DNA of 64,000 bases from Acidovorax sp. Leaf78 (GCF_001422735.1 NZ_LMLZ01000001.1:1298-65297), one strand, 5' to 3'. Counted from the first letter of the stretch, positions 18,179 to 29,437 are shown. Notes: generated by a model not told the origin, from the letters alone. Translations and numbers: made by a program.

Positions 18179-19174
18179 TCAATTTCTGCGTGCCAGCAGC
18201 TGTGCCGCCAGCTCCAGCAGCCCCGCTGTGTACGCATTGCCGGGGAGCTGCTCGGCGGCAGCGATGGCGCGTCGCGCTTCGGCGAACGCTGCAGCGCGGG
18301 TAACGTCCAGAGCGCCTGTGTCTCGAACAATCTGCACCACCTCGGCAAGTCGCTCGGTCGATCCTTCTTCGATGGCCTCGCGGACGACGTTCGCTTGCGC
18401 TGCGGTGCCGCGCTGCATGGCGGCGATCAGTGGCAGTGTGGACTTGCCTTCTCGCAGGTCGTCACCGAGATTTTTCCCCATCTCCTCGGCGTCGCCGTCG
18501 TAGTCCAGAACATCATCGATGATCTGGAAGGCGGTTCCGAGCGCCTGTCCATAGGTGGCGCACGCCTCCTCGACGGCAGGGGTGCTGTCGGCCAGCACGG
18601 CGCCCAAACGGGCGCTGGCTTCGAACAGCTTGGCAGTCTTGGACCGGATCACTCGAAGATAGCCCGCTTCGTCCAGCGAGGCGTCGTGCATGTTCATCAG
18701 CTGCAGCACTTCGCCTTCGGCGATCACATTGGTGGCCTCGGAGAGGATCTCCATGATGCGCATGCTGCCCGCCTCGACCATCATCTGGAAGGAGCGCGTG
18801 TGCAGAAAATCGCCCACCAGCACGCTGGCAGGGTTGCCAAAAGTCTCGTTGGCTGTGGCGCGGCCCCGGCGAAGAGTCGATGCGTCCACGACATCGTCGT
18901 GCAGCAAGGTGGCGGTGTGGATCAGCTCCACCACGGCGGCCAGGCTGTGGCGGTGCTCGCCCCGGTAGCCGAGTGCGCCGCACACCATGAGCAGCAGCGC
19001 AGGCCGCAGGCGTTTACCCCCGGCGGCGATGATGTAGTGGGAAATCTGGGCCACCAGGGGGACGCCGGATGTCAGTCGCTGGCCGATGACCTTGTCGACC
19101 TCGTGCATGTCTTGTGCAACGAGCAGGAGGGGGGAGGCTGCGGAGGCGGTGTTGTCAGTCAAGATGGTGGCCAC
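18179..19174 (-). CDS. ispB: Octaprenyl diphosphate synthase (trans-polyprenyl synthase)
   Basis: Makes the polyprenyl side chain of ubiquinone from farnesyl and isopentenyl diphosphate. 331 residues, with first Asp-rich motif DDVVD (93-97), second motif DDVLDYD (220-226) and the GGKRLRP substrate loop. The start is GTG at 19174; no Shine-Dalgarno is seen, and a TATAAT only 14 bases upstream would give a very short leader. An ATG 22 codons downstream is the alternative start. Chain length (C40) is inferred from beta/gamma homologues. Confidence 0.92.
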   Translation of the reverse strand: MATILTDNTASAASPLLLVAQDMHEVDKVIGQRLTSGVPLVAQISHYIIAAGGKRLRPALLLMVCGALGYRGEHRHSLAAVVELIHTATLLHDDVVDASTLRRGRATANETFGNPASVLVGDFLHTRSFQMMVEAGSMRIMEILSEATNVIAEGEVLQLMNMHDASLDEAGYLRVIRSKTAKLFEASARLGAVLADSTPAVEEACATYGQALGTAFQIIDDVLDYDGDAEEMGKNLGDDLREGKSTLPLIAAMQRGTAAQANVVREAIEEGSTERLAEVVQIVRDTGALDVTRAAAFAEARRAIAAAEQLPGNAYTAGLLELAAQLLARRN

Positions 19175-19187
19175 AGAAAGTGCCCGG

Positions 19188-19193
19188 ATTATA
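19188..19193 (-). promoter_or_regulatory. Putative -10 box of ispB
   Basis: Perfect TATAAT on the minus strand, with no clear -35. Transcription would begin about 7 bases before the GTG start of ispB. Confidence 0.35.
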
Positions 19194-19279
19194 GGAAGGA
19201 CGCGGGGCGCCTCTCCGCGGGGTGGGGCGTGTTTGACACCGCGACGGCGCAGGGGCTGGCGCTTTTTGGTGCAGTGCGC

Positions 19280-19285
19280 TATACT
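19280..19285 (+). promoter_or_regulatory. Putative -10 box of the rplU operon
   Basis: TATACT, about 50 bases before rplU. The -35 region is poor (TGGCGC at 17-base spacing). The position in the divergent gap with ispB is right. Confidence 0.35.
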
Positions 19286-19334
19286 CGCTGGCTCTGCGGA
19301 AATCCGTCTGCAGAACTCATATCAAGAGGTCATC

Positions 19335-19646
19335 ATGTACGCGGTCATAAAAACCGGCGGCAAGCAGTATCGCGTTGCTTCCGGCGAAAAAATTAAAGTA
19401 GAACAGATTGCTGCGGACGTAGGCCAGGAGATCGTGATCGACCAGGTTTTGGCTGTCGGCAACGGCGCTGAACTCAAGGTTGGCACACCCCTGGTGTCCG
19501 GCGCAACCGTGGTAGCCACCGTCGTGGCCCACGGCAAGCACGACAAGGTTCGCATCTTCAAGATGCGCCGTCGCAAGCACTATCAGAAGCGCCAAGGCCA
19601 TCGCCAGCAGTTCACTGAACTGCAAATCGGTGCGATTGCTGGTTAA
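19335..19646 (+). CDS. rplU: 50S ribosomal protein bL21
   Basis: Structural protein of the large subunit. 103 residues, full length, starting [20 protein letters not shown], with the C-terminal signature [18 protein letters not shown] lies ahead of the ATG at 19335; the longer open frame upstream is spurious. First gene of rplU-rpmA-obgE. Confidence 0.98.
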   Translation: MYAVIKTGGKQYRVASGEKIKVEQIAADVGQEIVIDQVLAVGNGAELKVGTPLVSGATVVATVVAHGKHDKVRIFKMRRRKHYQKRQGHRQQFTELQIGAIAG

Positions 19647-19662
19647 TCCAAGGAGCTAAGTC

Positions 19663-19923
19663 ATGGCACAGAAAAAAGGCGGCGGCTCTACGCGAAACGG
19701 GCGTGACTCCAAGCCAAAGATGCTGGGTGTCAAGGCCTCCGGCGGTGAACTGATCAGCGCTGGTTCGATCATCGTGCGCCAACGCGGCACGCGTTTCCAC
19801 CCCGGCGACAATGTCGGCGTGGGCAAGGACCACACACTGTTTGCTCTGATCGACGGCCACGTGTCGTTCGGCACCAAGGGCGCAATGTCCAAGAAGACGG
19901 TCAATGTGACTGCTGCTGCCTGA
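19663..19923 (+). CDS. rpmA: 50S ribosomal protein bL27
   Basis: 86 residues, starting [19 protein letters not shown]. The N-terminus is not preceded by the Firmicutes-type cleavable extension, so it should reach the peptidyl-transferase centre directly. AAGGAG lies just before the start. Followed by a strong terminator. Confidence 0.98.
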   Translation: MAQKKGGGSTRNGRDSKPKMLGVKASGGELISAGSIIVRQRGTRFHPGDNVGVGKDHTLFALIDGHVSFGTKGAMSKKTVNVTAAA

Positions 19924-19945
19924 GGTTCTCCTCTGGCAACCATCG

Positions 19946-19975
19946 AAGCCCCGCCTGGTCGGGGCTTTGTTATTT
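19946..19975 (+). terminator. Rho-independent terminator after rpmA
   Basis: AAGCCCCG (19946-19953), loop CCTGGT, CGGGGCTT, then TGTTATTT. It separates rplU-rpmA from obgE. Confidence 0.85.
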
Positions 19976-20096
19976 GGTCTGTACGATAGTGGCCTACCGC
20001 TGGCTGCGACCGCAGGCCGCACCTGAACGGGGTGTCTTTGCTGCCCAGCAAACGTGGCAGGCCGATGGGGTCTGCCGGCGCCGCCTCCTTCTGTAA

Positions 20097-21179
<1,083 letters not shown>

Positions 21180-21220
21180 ATCGAGAAGGCGCGGAACGCG
21201 CATTCGAGCGCCGGTTTTGG

Positions 21221-21277
21221 GTTGCTATCTATTTCATAGCTTCTGCCGCTTGCAGGACAGGCGGTAGAGGCCAAAAA
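21221..21277 (+). repeat. Comamonad intergenic repeat, copy C
   Basis: GTTGCTAT...TTCATAGCTTCTGCCGCTTG...CAGGCGGTAGAGGCC. It fills most of the obgE-proB gap and ends 11 bases before the proB ATG; its terminal AGAGG is the only Shine-Dalgarno-like sequence upstream of proB. Confidence 0.75.
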
Positions 21278-21288
21278 CACAATGAAAA

Positions 21289-22440
21289 ATGGTCTCCAGC
21301 GTATTGCGTGATGCCCGCCGCATCGTGGTCAAAGTCGGCTCCAGCCTTGTGACCAACGAAGGCCGTGGCCTGGACGAGGCAGCGATTGGCGAATGGAGCC
21401 GGCAGCTTGCGGCCCTGGTGCGGGGCGATGGCGGTGCGCCGCGTGAGGTCATCATGGTCTCCAGCGGCGCCATTGCCGAGGGCATGAAGCGCCTGGGCTG
21501 GACCACGCGGCCGCACGAGGTGCACGAGCTGCAGGCGGCCGCTGCCGTCGGCCAGATGGGCCTGGCGCAGATGTACGAGACCAAGCTGCGCGAGCAGGGC
21601 ATGGGCAGCGCGCAGGTGCTGCTCACCCACGCAGACCTGGCCGATCGCGAGCGGTACCTCAACGCCCGGTCCACCCTGCTGACGCTGCTGCGCCTGGGTG
21701 TAGTGCCCGTCATCAACGAGAACGACACAGTCGTCAACGACGAGATCAAGTTCGGCGACAACGACACCCTGGGTGCCCTGGTGGCCAACCTGGTGGAGGC
21801 CGACGCGCTGATCATCCTCACCGACCAGAAGGGCCTGTACACCGCCGACCCGCGCCGCGACCCTGCGGCGCAGTTCGTGCACGAGGCCAAGGCGGGGGAC
21901 CTGGCGCTGGAGGCCATGGCCGGCGGCGCGGGCTCCAGCATCGGCCGGGGCGGCATGATCACCAAGATCTTGGCGGCCAAGCGGGCGGCTGGCTCGGGTG
22001 CCTCCACCGTCATCGCCTGGGGCCGCGAGCCCGACGTGCTGGTGCGGCTGGTCAGCGGCGATGCGCTGGGCACGCTGCTGGTGGCGCAGACGCAGAAGAA
22101 GCAGGCTCGCAAGCAATGGATGGCCGACCACCTGCAGATGCGCGGCGCCGTGGTGGTGGACGCCGGTGCGGCCGCCAAGGTGCGCGACGAGGGCAAGAGC
22201 CTGCTGCCCATCGGCATGGTGTCGGTGGAGGGGCACTTCTCGCGCGGCGACGTCATTGCAGTGCGCGATGCGTCCGGCGTGGAGATCGCCCGGGGCCTGG
22301 CCAACTACGCCGCGGCCGAAGCGCGCCTGCTGTGCCGCAAGCCGTCGAGCGAGTTCGAGAAGCTATTGGGCTATGTGGCCGAGGCGGAAATGGTGCACCG
22401 CGACAACCTGGTGCTGGCGGCCGCCCCGCTCGCCCGCTGA
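21289..22440 (+). CDS. proB: Glutamate 5-kinase
   Basis: First step of proline synthesis: glutamate plus ATP to glutamyl 5-phosphate. 383 residues: an amino-acid-kinase domain (about 10-270) with [25 protein letters not shown] and GRGGMITK, followed by a C-terminal PUA domain (about 290-372). The ATG at 21289 reads [11 protein letters not shown]; an overlapping ATG at 21283 is out of frame and stops quickly. The gene ends in a convergent arrangement with rppH. Confidence 0.97.
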   Translation: MVSSVLRDARRIVVKVGSSLVTNEGRGLDEAAIGEWSRQLAALVRGDGGAPREVIMVSSGAIAEGMKRLGWTTRPHEVHELQAAAAVGQMGLAQMYETKLREQGMGSAQVLLTHADLADRERYLNARSTLLTLLRLGVVPVINENDTVVNDEIKFGDNDTLGALVANLVEADALIILTDQKGLYTADPRRDPAAQFVHEAKAGDLALEAMAGGAGSSIGRGGMITKILAAKRAAGSGASTVIAWGREPDVLVRLVSGDALGTLLVAQTQKKQARKQWMADHLQMRGAVVVDAGAAAKVRDEGKSLLPIGMVSVEGHFSRGDVIAVRDASGVEIARGLANYAAAEARLLCRKPSSEFEKLLGYVAEAEMVHRDNLVLAAAPLAR

Positions 22441-22488
22441 TTCTGATCCTGCGCCGCCCTGGCTTACCTGATCGTCCAACTGGCACCC

Positions 22489-22674
22489 TGCGGTCGCAAA
22501 CCGTGTTAGATTTGCGACGGTGCTGACACTGAGGCTCCAAGGCAGGGCGCGAAAGCCCTGAGATATTGATATCTGGCAGTTCTGAAGCGCTGAAGGTGTA
22601 CGCGAACGCGGTGCTACTACCCTGCTGCTAGCCCCACCAACAAAAATGCCTGCATGGAGATGCAGGCATTTTTT
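22489..22674 (+). ncRNA. Candidate structured small RNA between proB and rppH
   Basis: No convincing reading frame. Four hairpins in a row: GTCGCAAA/TTTGCGAC (22493-22518), CAGGGC/GCCCTG with loop GCGAAA (22543-22560), AGATA/TATCT (22561-22574), and a long terminator stem at 22642-22673. This could be a discrete sRNA, the structured proB 3' UTR, or the 3' UTR of rppH on the other strand. It does not match 6S, SRP or RNase P RNA by eye. Confidence 0.35.
22642..22674. terminator. Bidirectional terminator shared by proB and rppH
   Basis: Perfect 14-bp stem AAAAATGCCTGCAT / ATGCAGGCATTTTT with GGAG loop. A T-run follows on both strands, as expected between two convergent genes. Confidence 0.9.
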
Positions 22675-22726
22675 GTTTCAGCTACTGCTGCAGCAAAGTG
22701 CAGCAGTCCGCGCAGCAATCAATCCC

Positions 22727-23404
22727 TCAACGCGGTGCCGTCGTCACCGGACCCGGCGGCAGCGCATCCAGCTCCGCCGGCATGCTGTTTTGCGGGTCCG
22801 GATCGAAACTGGCCCCAGGCGGCAACTCCATGCCCGGGTTGAGCAGCATCGAACCCGTGCGGAACATCGCCCCCGCATGCTCTCCCTCGCGGGTGCGCAT
22901 GCCGCTGCGCAGGTACCGGTTGCGCTGTTCGTGGCGCGGCAGGTAGCGGGCCAGTTCCGTCAGCGCCATTTCGTAGACGCCGCGTTTGAACTCGACCACC
23001 ACATCCAGTGGCACCCAATAGTCGTTCCAGCGCCAGGCGTCGAACTCCGGGTGGTTGGTCGCACGCAGGTTCAAGTCCCAGTCGTGGCCCATCAGTTGCA
23101 GCAGGTACCAGATTTGTTTCTGCCCTTTGTAGTGTCCGCGCGCATCGCGGCGTATGTACCGGTCAGGCACCTCGTAGCGCAACCAGTCCCGGGTGCGGGC
23201 CACCACGCGCACGTGATTGGGCAATAATCCCACCTCTTCATGCAGTTCTCGAAACATGGCCTGCTCGGGGGTTTCGCCCCGGTCAATGCCGCCCTGCGGG
23301 AACTGCCAGCTGTGGGTGCGTATGCGCTTGCCCCAGAACACCTGGTTCTTCTGGTTGAGCAGGATGATGCCGACGTTCGGCCGAAAGCCGTCCCGGTCAA
23401 GCAT
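22727..23404 (-). CDS. rppH: RNA pyrophosphohydrolase
   Basis: Nudix enzyme that removes pyrophosphate from 5'-triphosphorylated mRNA and triggers decay. 225 residues with [17 protein letters not shown] at the start and a Nudix box at 38-60 ([20 protein letters not shown]). After the RppH core (about 1-165) there is a Pro/Glu-rich tail of some 60 residues, longer than in E. coli. ATG 23404 is chosen over the in-frame TTG at 23410. Divergent from proS. Confidence 0.94.
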   Translation of the reverse strand: MLDRDGFRPNVGIILLNQKNQVFWGKRIRTHSWQFPQGGIDRGETPEQAMFRELHEEVGLLPNHVRVVARTRDWLRYEVPDRYIRRDARGHYKGQKQIWYLLQLMGHDWDLNLRATNHPEFDAWRWNDYWVPLDVVVEFKRGVYEMALTELARYLPRHEQRNRYLRSGMRTREGEHAGAMFRTGSMLLNPGMELPPGASFDPDPQNSMPAELDALPPGPVTTAPR

Positions 23405-23495
23405 AATCAAACCCCAATTTTTAAACTGTGTCCATTATGCACGGCGCCTAGCGTGCGGCAAGTGGGCTGCTCCCTTCTGCCCGAAATCGATCCCG

Positions 23496-25241
23496 ATGAA
23501 AGCCTCCCAGTTCTTTATTTCCACCTTGAAGGAAGCTCCGGCGGACGCCGAAGTGGTCAGCCACAAGCTCATGACGCGGGCGGGCATGATCAAGAAGCTC
23601 GGCGCGGGTATCTACAACTACATGCCGATGGGCCTTCGGGTGATCCGCAAGGTCGAGGCGATCGTGCGCGAAGAGATGAATCGCGCAGGCGCCGTGGAGC
23701 TGACCATGCCCGTGGTGCAGCCTGCCGAGTTCTGGCAGGAGACGGGCCGGTTCGACAAGATGGGCCCCGAGCTGCTGCGCATCCAGGACCGCCATGGCCG
23801 CGACTTTGTCGTGCAGCCCACCAGCGAAGAAGTGGTCACTGACATCGCTCGCCAGGAGCTCAAGAGCTACAAGCAGCTGCCCAAGAACTTCTATCAGATC
23901 CAGACCAAGTTCCGCGACGAGCGCCGTCCGCGCTTCGGCCTGATGCGCGGGCGCGAGTTCATCATGAAGGACGCCTACAGCTTCGACAAGGACCAGACGG
24001 CCGCCAAGGCCAGCTACCAGGTCATGGCCAAGGCCTACCGCCAGATCTTCGACCGCTTCGGCCTGACCTACCGCGCCGTGGCGGCCGACAGCGGCGCCAT
24101 CGGGGGCGATTTGTCCGAAGAGTTCCAGGTGATCGCTGCCACCGGCGAAGACGCCATCGTCTACTGCCCTGCCAGCGACTACGCCGCCAACATGGAAAAG
24201 GCCGAGGCGCTGGCGCCTGCCGGCCCCCGCCCTGCACCTGCCAAGGCGATGGAAAAGACGCCCACGCCCGGCAAGGCCACCTGTGCCGACGTGGGCGAGC
24301 TGCTGTCCATGCCGCTCAGCAGCACCGTCAAGTCCCTGGTGCTGGCCACCGACGAAACCAACGACGCCGGCGAGATCGTGAAGAGCCAGGTCTGGCTGCT
24401 GCTGCTGCGCGGCGACCACGACATGAACGAGATCAAGGTCTCCAAGGTGCCGGGGCTGGAGGCCAACTTCCGCTTTGCCACGCTTACCGAGATCGAAGAG
24501 CACTTCGGCTGCAAGCCCGGCTATCTGGGCCCCATCGGTTTGAAGAAGCCTTTGAAGATCGTGGCAGACCGCGAAGTCGCCGTCATGGCCGACTGGATCT
24601 GCGGCGCCAACGAGGTGGACTTCCACATCACCGGCGTGAACTGGGGCCGCGACCTGCCCGAGCCCGACGCCATTGCCGACATCCGCAACGTCGTGGCGGG
24701 CGATCTGTCGCCCGACGGCAAGGGTGAGCTGGCCATCGAGCGCGGCATTGAGGTGGGCCACGTGTTCTACCTGGGCACCAAGTACAGCAAGGGCATGAAC
24801 GCCACCTTCCTGGGCGACGACGGCAAGCCTGCGTTCTTCGAGATGGGCTGCTACGGCATCGGCGTCACGCGCCTGCCTGCGGCGGCCATCGAGCAGAACC
24901 ACGACGAGCGCGGCATCATCTGGCCCGACGCGATTGCGCCGTTCACCCTGGTCATCTGCCCCGTGGGCATGGACCGCAGCGAGGCCGTCAAGGCCACGGC
25001 CGAGCAGCTTTATGCCGACCTGCTGGCTGCCGGTGTGGACGTGATCCTGGACGACCGCGGCGAGCGACCCGGCGCCATGTTCGCCGACTGGGAGCTGATC
25101 GGTGTGCCGCACCGCGTGACCATCGGGGACAAGAGCCTCAAGGAAGGCGTGGTCGAGTACCAGCACCGCCGCGATACGGCGGCCACCAAGGTGGCTGTGG
25201 CAGACATACTGGCCCACGTGAAGGGCCGCATGGCGCCATGA
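23496..25241 (+). CDS. proS: Prolyl-tRNA synthetase
   Basis: Charges tRNA-Pro. 581 residues of bacterial (class IIa) architecture: motif 1 around [17 protein letters not shown], motif 2 [21 protein letters not shown], an inserted YbaK-like editing domain (about 225-400) that hydrolyses Ala-tRNA-Pro, motif 3 [11 protein letters not shown] and a C-terminal anticodon-binding domain. The ATG at 23496 gives the canonical [15 protein letters not shown] start. Its TGA overlaps the next ATG by 4 bases. Confidence 0.97.
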   Translation: MKASQFFISTLKEAPADAEVVSHKLMTRAGMIKKLGAGIYNYMPMGLRVIRKVEAIVREEMNRAGAVELTMPVVQPAEFWQETGRFDKMGPELLRIQDRHGRDFVVQPTSEEVVTDIARQELKSYKQLPKNFYQIQTKFRDERRPRFGLMRGREFIMKDAYSFDKDQTAAKASYQVMAKAYRQIFDRFGLTYRAVAADSGAIGGDLSEEFQVIAATGEDAIVYCPASDYAANMEKAEALAPAGPRPAPAKAMEKTPTPGKATCADVGELLSMPLSSTVKSLVLATDETNDAGEIVKSQVWLLLLRGDHDMNEIKVSKVPGLEANFRFATLTEIEEHFGCKPGYLGPIGLKKPLKIVADREVAVMADWICGANEVDFHITGVNWGRDLPEPDAIADIRNVVAGDLSPDGKGELAIERGIEVGHVFYLGTKYSKGMNATFLGDDGKPAFFEMGCYGIGVTRLPAAAIEQNHDERGIIWPDAIAPFTLVICPVGMDRSEAVKATAEQLYADLLAAGVDVILDDRGERPGAMFADWELIGVPHRVTIGDKSLKEGVVEYQHRRDTAATKVAVADILAHVKGRMAP

Positions 25242-25996
25242 ACCCGCGTTGGGTTGTCGATGCTGACGGCCTGCGCACCCCTGCAGAGGGGCTGTCGCAG
25301 GGCTTGTGCCAGGACGTGCCTCAAAACGTGTCTCAGAGCGTGCCGCAGGGTCTGTCGCGCCGTGGCTGGCTGATGGCGGCCTCGTCCCTGGCGGCGCCGG
25401 CAGGATGGCTGGCGGCGCCACAGGTGGCGCATGCGGGCGGGCAGCTGGAAGAGCCGCTCATGGACTCGGTGCGCAGCGCGCTCAGCTCGGCCATCGCCAA
25501 CCACGCGCCGCCTGAGCCCGAGTTCTTCACCACCGAGGCCCGCATCCACTACCTGCGCTGGCTGGGCACCATGAGCGACCGGCTGCGCCGCCGCAAGCCT
25601 GAGTGGGAGATCCGCCGCGATTTTCTGCAGACCGTCTGGTACGAGTCCAAACGCGCGGGCCTGGATGTGTCGCTGGTGCTGGGCCTGGTGCAGGTCGAGA
25701 GCGCGTTTCGCAAGTTTGCCGTGTCCAGCGTGGGCGCGCGTGGCTACATGCAGGTCATGCCGTTCTGGACGCGCGTGATCGGCGACGGCGATGCCGGCAA
25801 GCTGTTCCACATGCAGACCAACCTGCGCTTTGGCTGCGTGATCCTGCGCCACTACGTGGACCGCGAGCGCGGCGACCTGTTCATGGCCCTGGGCCGCTAC
25901 AACGGCAGCCGTGGGCGCTCGCCGTACCCGGATGCGGTGTTCGGCGCGCAGCGCAATTGGCTGTTCGGCGAAAAGCCGCAGCTGCCTGCGGGTTGA
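25238..25996 (+). CDS. Lytic transglycosylase (SLT domain), probably Tat-exported
   Basis: Cleaves peptidoglycan glycan strands with anhydromuropeptide formation. 252 residues: a long N-terminal leader with imperfect SQxVPQ-type repeats, a twin-arginine-like signal [17 protein letters not shown] (RR at 41-42) with cleavage near AHA-66, then an SLT domain with catalytic E154 (VQVESAF), [10 protein letters not shown] and [10 protein letters not shown]. Start overlaps the proS stop (ATGA), so translation is coupled. Tat dependence is inferred from the RR motif alone. Confidence 0.85.
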   Translation: MNPRWVVDADGLRTPAEGLSQGLCQDVPQNVSQSVPQGLSRRGWLMAASSLAAPAGWLAAPQVAHAGGQLEEPLMDSVRSALSSAIANHAPPEPEFFTTEARIHYLRWLGTMSDRLRRRKPEWEIRRDFLQTVWYESKRAGLDVSLVLGLVQVESAFRKFAVSSVGARGYMQVMPFWTRVIGDGDAGKLFHMQTNLRFGCVILRHYVDRERGDLFMALGRYNGSRGRSPYPDAVFGAQRNWLFGEKPQLPAG

Positions 25997-26101
25997 GCAT
26001 CTGTGGAAAGTGGCCGGTGGTGGAGCTGGTTTATCGGGCTGGTGGACCCCGGACGATGATCGTTGGTCGTTGATCGTTGACAGCGGACTCACTACAAACT
26101 G

Positions 26102-26158
26102 GTTGCTATCGTATTTGTAGCTGCTGGCGCTTGCCTATCAAGCGGTAGCGGTCGATTT
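26102..26158 (+). repeat. Comamonad intergenic repeat, copy D (near-consensus)
   Basis: GGTTGCTATCGTATTTGTAG, then CTGCTGGCGCTTG, CTAT, CAAGCGGTAGCGG. Lies in the 249-base gap between the convergent lytic transglycosylase and CorC-like genes, the rest of which shows no gene. Confidence 0.8.
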
Positions 26159-26245
26159 GATATCAATCCGGTCTGCCCAGCCGACTTGCGCACACCACGC
26201 CACACCCAAGGCCACCACGGTAGGACCGCACAAGCCTGCCGAGAA

Positions 26246-27625
26246 CTACCTCACCGCCGCCGTCGATCCGCCATCCGCCTTGGCCGCGACCGGCGTTGCT
26301 GCCGGTGCCGACGCCAGGCTGGCATCGGCCTGCGGCACGCCCAGGCGCGACACCATCACCTGGTCGATGCGGTAGCTGTCCACGTCCAGCACCTCGAACT
26401 TGTAGCCGCCCCAGCTCACGCTGTCGGTGCGGCGCGGCACGCGGCGCAGCATCACCATCAAGAAGCCGGCCAGCGTCTCGTATTCGTCGGCATGGGGCAG
26501 CTCGTCGAGCGACAGCGCGTGCAGCACGTCCTGCACCGGCGTCACGCCGTCGATGAGCCACGAGTTTTCATCGCGGCGCACGATCTGCTCCTCGTCCGCC
26601 GGGCCCACCACCAGGTCGCCCATCACCGTGCTCATCACATCATTGAGGGTGACCACGCCCACCACCAGGCTGTACTCATTCACGATCAGCGCGAAATCCT
26701 CGTGCACCTGGCGGAACTGCTCCAGCACCTCGGACAGCGTGAGCCGGTCGGGCACGATGAGCACCTTGCGCACCAGGCTGTCGTCCGCCAGCGAGATGGG
26801 CTGGTTGTTCAGCACGCGCTGGAACAGGTCTTTCGCGTCCACATAGCCCACCACATGGTCGATGTCGCCCTCGCACACCGGGTAGGTCGAAAACGGCTCG
26901 GCTGCGATGCGCAGGCGGATGACGGAGTCGGGCTCGTCGCGCAGAAAGAACGCGATGCGGTCGCGCGGCGACATGGCGCTCGAGACCATGCGGGTATCGA
27001 GCTCGAACACGTTGGTGATGACCTGCTGCTCGCGCGCTGCCAGCACCCCCGCGCGGGCGCCGGCTTCCATCATGGCCAGGATGTCGTCGGACGTGATGCG
27101 GTCGTCCCGCAGCGACGACAGGCCCAGCACCCGAAACAGCGCATCCGCGCTGCGGCTGTAGAGCCACACCACCGGGCGCAGCAGCGTCATGCACCATGCC
27201 ATGGGCTGTGCCAGGCGCACCACCATGCGTTCGGGCTCGGCCATGCCCAGGCGCTTGGGGAACAGGTCGGCGAACAGGATGAACAGCGACGTGATGACCG
27301 CGAATGACGCCAGGAACCCGGTGGTCTGCGCCGTCTTGTCCGAGAACCACAGCTCGAAGAGTGCGGTGAAGTGCGGGCTTAGAGCCCCCTCACCGACGAT
27401 ACCGCCCAGGATGGCCACCGCGTTCTGTCCCACCTGCACCACCGTGAAGTAGTCGCCCGGCTGCTCCTGCATGCGCAGCACGCGGTCCGCCCGTGAATCG
27501 CCCTCGTCCGCCATCTGCCGCAGGCGCAGCCGGCGTGCGGCCGCCAGCGAAATTTCGGCCATGGAAAAGAAGGCGCTGGCTGCAATCAGCAGCCCGATCA
27601 CGAAGAGGCTTTGGGACAGGGTCAT
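26246..27625 (-). CDS. CNNM/CorC-HlyC family membrane protein with CBS pair
   Basis: 459 residues. N-terminal CNNM (DUF21) domain with four hydrophobic segments (about 1-190), a CBS pair (about 210-330) and a C-terminal CorC_HlyC domain (about 345-430) including VVGVVTLNDVMSTVMGD. Homologues are annotated as haemolysins or magnesium/cobalt or polyamine efflux proteins; the substrate cannot be told from sequence. The ATG at 27625 is chosen by the family-like MTLSQSLFVIGLLIAASAFF start; a very long frame running upstream is spurious. Confidence 0.88.
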   Translation of the reverse strand: MTLSQSLFVIGLLIAASAFFSMAEISLAAARRLRLRQMADEGDSRADRVLRMQEQPGDYFTVVQVGQNAVAILGGIVGEGALSPHFTALFELWFSDKTAQTTGFLASFAVITSLFILFADLFPKRLGMAEPERMVVRLAQPMAWCMTLLRPVVWLYSRSADALFRVLGLSSLRDDRITSDDILAMMEAGARAGVLAAREQQVITNVFELDTRMVSSAMSPRDRIAFFLRDEPDSVIRLRIAAEPFSTYPVCEGDIDHVVGYVDAKDLFQRVLNNQPISLADDSLVRKVLIVPDRLTLSEVLEQFRQVHEDFALIVNEYSLVVGVVTLNDVMSTVMGDLVVGPADEEQIVRRDENSWLIDGVTPVQDVLHALSLDELPHADEYETLAGFLMVMLRRVPRRTDSVSWGGYKFEVLDVDSYRIDQVMVSRLGVPQADASLASAPAATPVAAKADGGSTAAVR

Positions 27626-27728
27626 GGGAGGCAAGGGTGGCGCACGGCGCGGCGCTGCGGCCATCCGAGTGTATCTGCGCGCCCTGCAGCCGAAAACCCG
27701 TAGCTGCGCACGCAGCGCACGGGTAAAC

Positions 27729-27765
27729 GTGCGCGGCCCCACCCAGGCCTCTGTGGGGCGCGCAC
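27729..27765. other. Large GC hairpin between two minus-strand genes
   Basis: GTGCGCGGCCCCAC (27729-27742) pairs with GTGGGGCGCGCAC (27753-27765) with one bulge. It lies downstream of the AAA+ ATPase gene and lacks a T-run, so a role in mRNA end protection or rho-dependent termination is only a guess. Confidence 0.3.
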
Positions 27766-27825
27766 CCGTCTGCGGCAGCGCGGGGCCCTGCCGCGCGGCC
27801 GCAGCGCGTTCAGTGCCTCCGCCTG

Positions 27826-28833
27826 CTACTGCATGAACCCGATGCGGTTGCGTGAGGCGGCGGCCCGGGGCATGTCGGCGACCTCGACCGTGGAGCGGCG
27901 GTCCAGCCGGGCGTTGCCAAAGCCGGTCATCAGCGCGCGGCGCATTTCGCGCGGCGGCATCTGGGCCAGGTGGTCCAGTACGTCGGCCTGTGGTTCGGGG
28001 TCGAGCAGCCGGCCCCAGTCGTGGCCGCTGCGGATGCCGGCATACAGGATGTTGGCTATGGCGCGCGCTTGGTCCAGCGTAGGAGCCTCCACCTCGAACA
28101 CATTCATGCGGTTCAGGATCGGGTCCGGGATGCCGCGCGTGTCGTTGGCGGTGGTGATCCAGATCACCTGGCTGGCGTCGATGGCCACCTCGGCGAACTC
28201 GTCGGTGAAGCTCTGGGCCGTGTCGTGCTCCAGCAGGCTGTACAGCGCGCCCAGCGGGTCGTACTGCGCGTCCGTCGCGGCCTTGTCGATCTCGTCCACC
28301 ACGATGACGGGGTTGGCGTACTCGCCCTCCACCAGGGCCTCGAACACCTTGCCGGGGCGGGCGCCCTTCCACTGCGCGGACGAGCCCGACAGCAGCCAGC
28401 CTGCGGTCATGGAGCTCATCGGCAGCAGGTTCATGCCCGTGCCCAGCAGCGCGGCCAGGTGCCGCGCAAAGTGCGTCTTGCCGATGCCGGGCGGGCCCAG
28501 CAGCAGCATGGGCGTGACCTCCAGGCCGTCGCTGCTGTCCTGCGCCAGCGCAACGTGGCGCCGCACGTCGTCCAGCACTTCGGTGAAGTTGGGCAACTGC
28601 TCGTACAGGCTGGCCATGTCGGGCACGCCCGACGGCTTGACCTGAAAGCGCTCCGGCCCGCGCTCCAGCATGCGTTCGTACACGGTGCGCAGGGTTTCGT
28701 ATTCGCGCTGGTTGCCGGACTCCTGCAGCCGTGCAAGCTTGCGCTCGACGTCGCCGGGGTGGAACACATTGCGCATCTGGGCCACCGGCAAGCGCAGGGC
28801 GGGTGGCTGGGGAACAAGGCTATGGCTGGTCAT
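27826..28833 (-). CDS. AAA+ ATPase (Lon-like ATPase module, no protease domain)
   Basis: 335 residues. A helical N-terminal third, then P-loop GPPGIGKTHFAR, Walker B VIVVDEIDKA, sensor 1 WITTANDTRGIP with arginine region ILNRM, and a C-terminal lid. The ATPase core resembles that of Lon but there is no Ser-Lys protease domain and no N-terminal LON domain. ATG 28833 has AAGGAG 7 bases upstream. Function unknown; chaperone or adaptor activity would fit but is unproven. Confidence 0.85.
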   Translation of the reverse strand: MTSHSLVPQPPALRLPVAQMRNVFHPGDVERKLARLQESGNQREYETLRTVYERMLERGPERFQVKPSGVPDMASLYEQLPNFTEVLDDVRRHVALAQDSSDGLEVTPMLLLGPPGIGKTHFARHLAALLGTGMNLLPMSSMTAGWLLSGSSAQWKGARPGKVFEALVEGEYANPVIVVDEIDKAATDAQYDPLGALYSLLEHDTAQSFTDEFAEVAIDASQVIWITTANDTRGIPDPILNRMNVFEVEAPTLDQARAIANILYAGIRSGHDWGRLLDPEPQADVLDHLAQMPPREMRRALMTGFGNARLDRRSTVEVADMPRAAASRNRIGFMQ

Positions 28834-28979
28834 TGCATGCTCCTTCGTGATGTGGGTCACGCAATCATTCAAGCACACAACATGCCCGCCGGAGCACCGG
28901 ATAAGCCCCTGATCGGTGCGCTTGTTACCAGCGCTGTTGTAGCCGCGCAAAACCGGTCTGACCCGAAGCTGATGGGCAC

Positions 28980-29006
28980 AAAGCAAAAGGCCGCCCGAAG
29001 GCGGCC
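28980..29006 (-). terminator. Rho-independent terminator downstream of grxD
   Basis: On the minus strand GGCCGCC, TTCG, GGCGGCC is followed by TTTTGCTTTG. It lies about 110 bases after the grxD stop. Between it and grxD, 29048-29077 holds three tandem copies of a 9-mer GTTGCCGCC-like unit. Confidence 0.75.
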
Positions 29007-29113
29007 TGTGCCGGCATGCGTGAAGGCATGCGATTGGGGACCATTGCGGCCGTTGCCGCCGTTGCCGCCGTTGCGGCCATTACGGCCCGGGTGCCCGGTG
29101 CGGCGCGGTGGCG

Positions 29114-29437
29114 TCAGCCCTCGGTGCCCAGCACCTGCTTGAGTTCGCCCGACTCGTACATCTCCATCATGATGTCTGAGCCGCCGATGAACTCGCCCTT
29201 GACGTACAGCTGCGGGATGGTGGGCCAGTTGCTGTATTCCTTGATGCCCTGGCGGATTTCCTCGTCTTCCAGCACGTTCACCGTGATCAGGCTCTTGGTG
29301 TCCACACCGCTGGCTTTGAGGATCTGGATGGCACGGCCGGAGAAGCCGCACATGGGGAAGCTGGCGTTGCCCTTCATGAAGAGCAGGATGTCGCTGGATT
29401 TGACGAGGGCGTCGATGCGTTGTTGGGTGTCGCTCAT
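29114..29437 (-). CDS. grxD: Monothiol glutaredoxin Grx4 type
   Basis: Iron-sulfur cluster carrier. 107 residues with the monothiol active site CGFS at 30-33, preceded by KGNASFPM, and the TIPQLYVKGEFIGGSDI glutathione-binding segment. Complete and typical length. Confidence 0.95.
   Translation of the reverse strand: MSDTQQRIDALVKSSDILLFMKGNASFPMCGFSGRAIQILKASGVDTKSLITVNVLEDEEIRQGIKEYSNWPTIPQLYVKGEFIGGSDIMMEMYESGELKQVLGTEG

Noticed and set aside
22441..22726. 6S RNA, SRP RNA or RNase P RNA in the proB-rppH gap
   Set aside because: No matching conserved core (SRP GGAAG loop in context, RNase P GAGGAAAGTC, 6S closing stem). Kept only as a generic sRNA candidate.
26246..28372. 708-codon frame joining the CorC-like protein to upstream sequence
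   Set aside because: The extra N-terminal part is the antisense of the AAA+ ATPase gene region in another register and is low-complexity. The real start is at 27625.
29048..29077. 9-bp GTTGCCGCC tandem units as a regulatory repeat
   Set aside because: Only three imperfect units in non-coding DNA near the grxD 3' end; nothing more to support a role.
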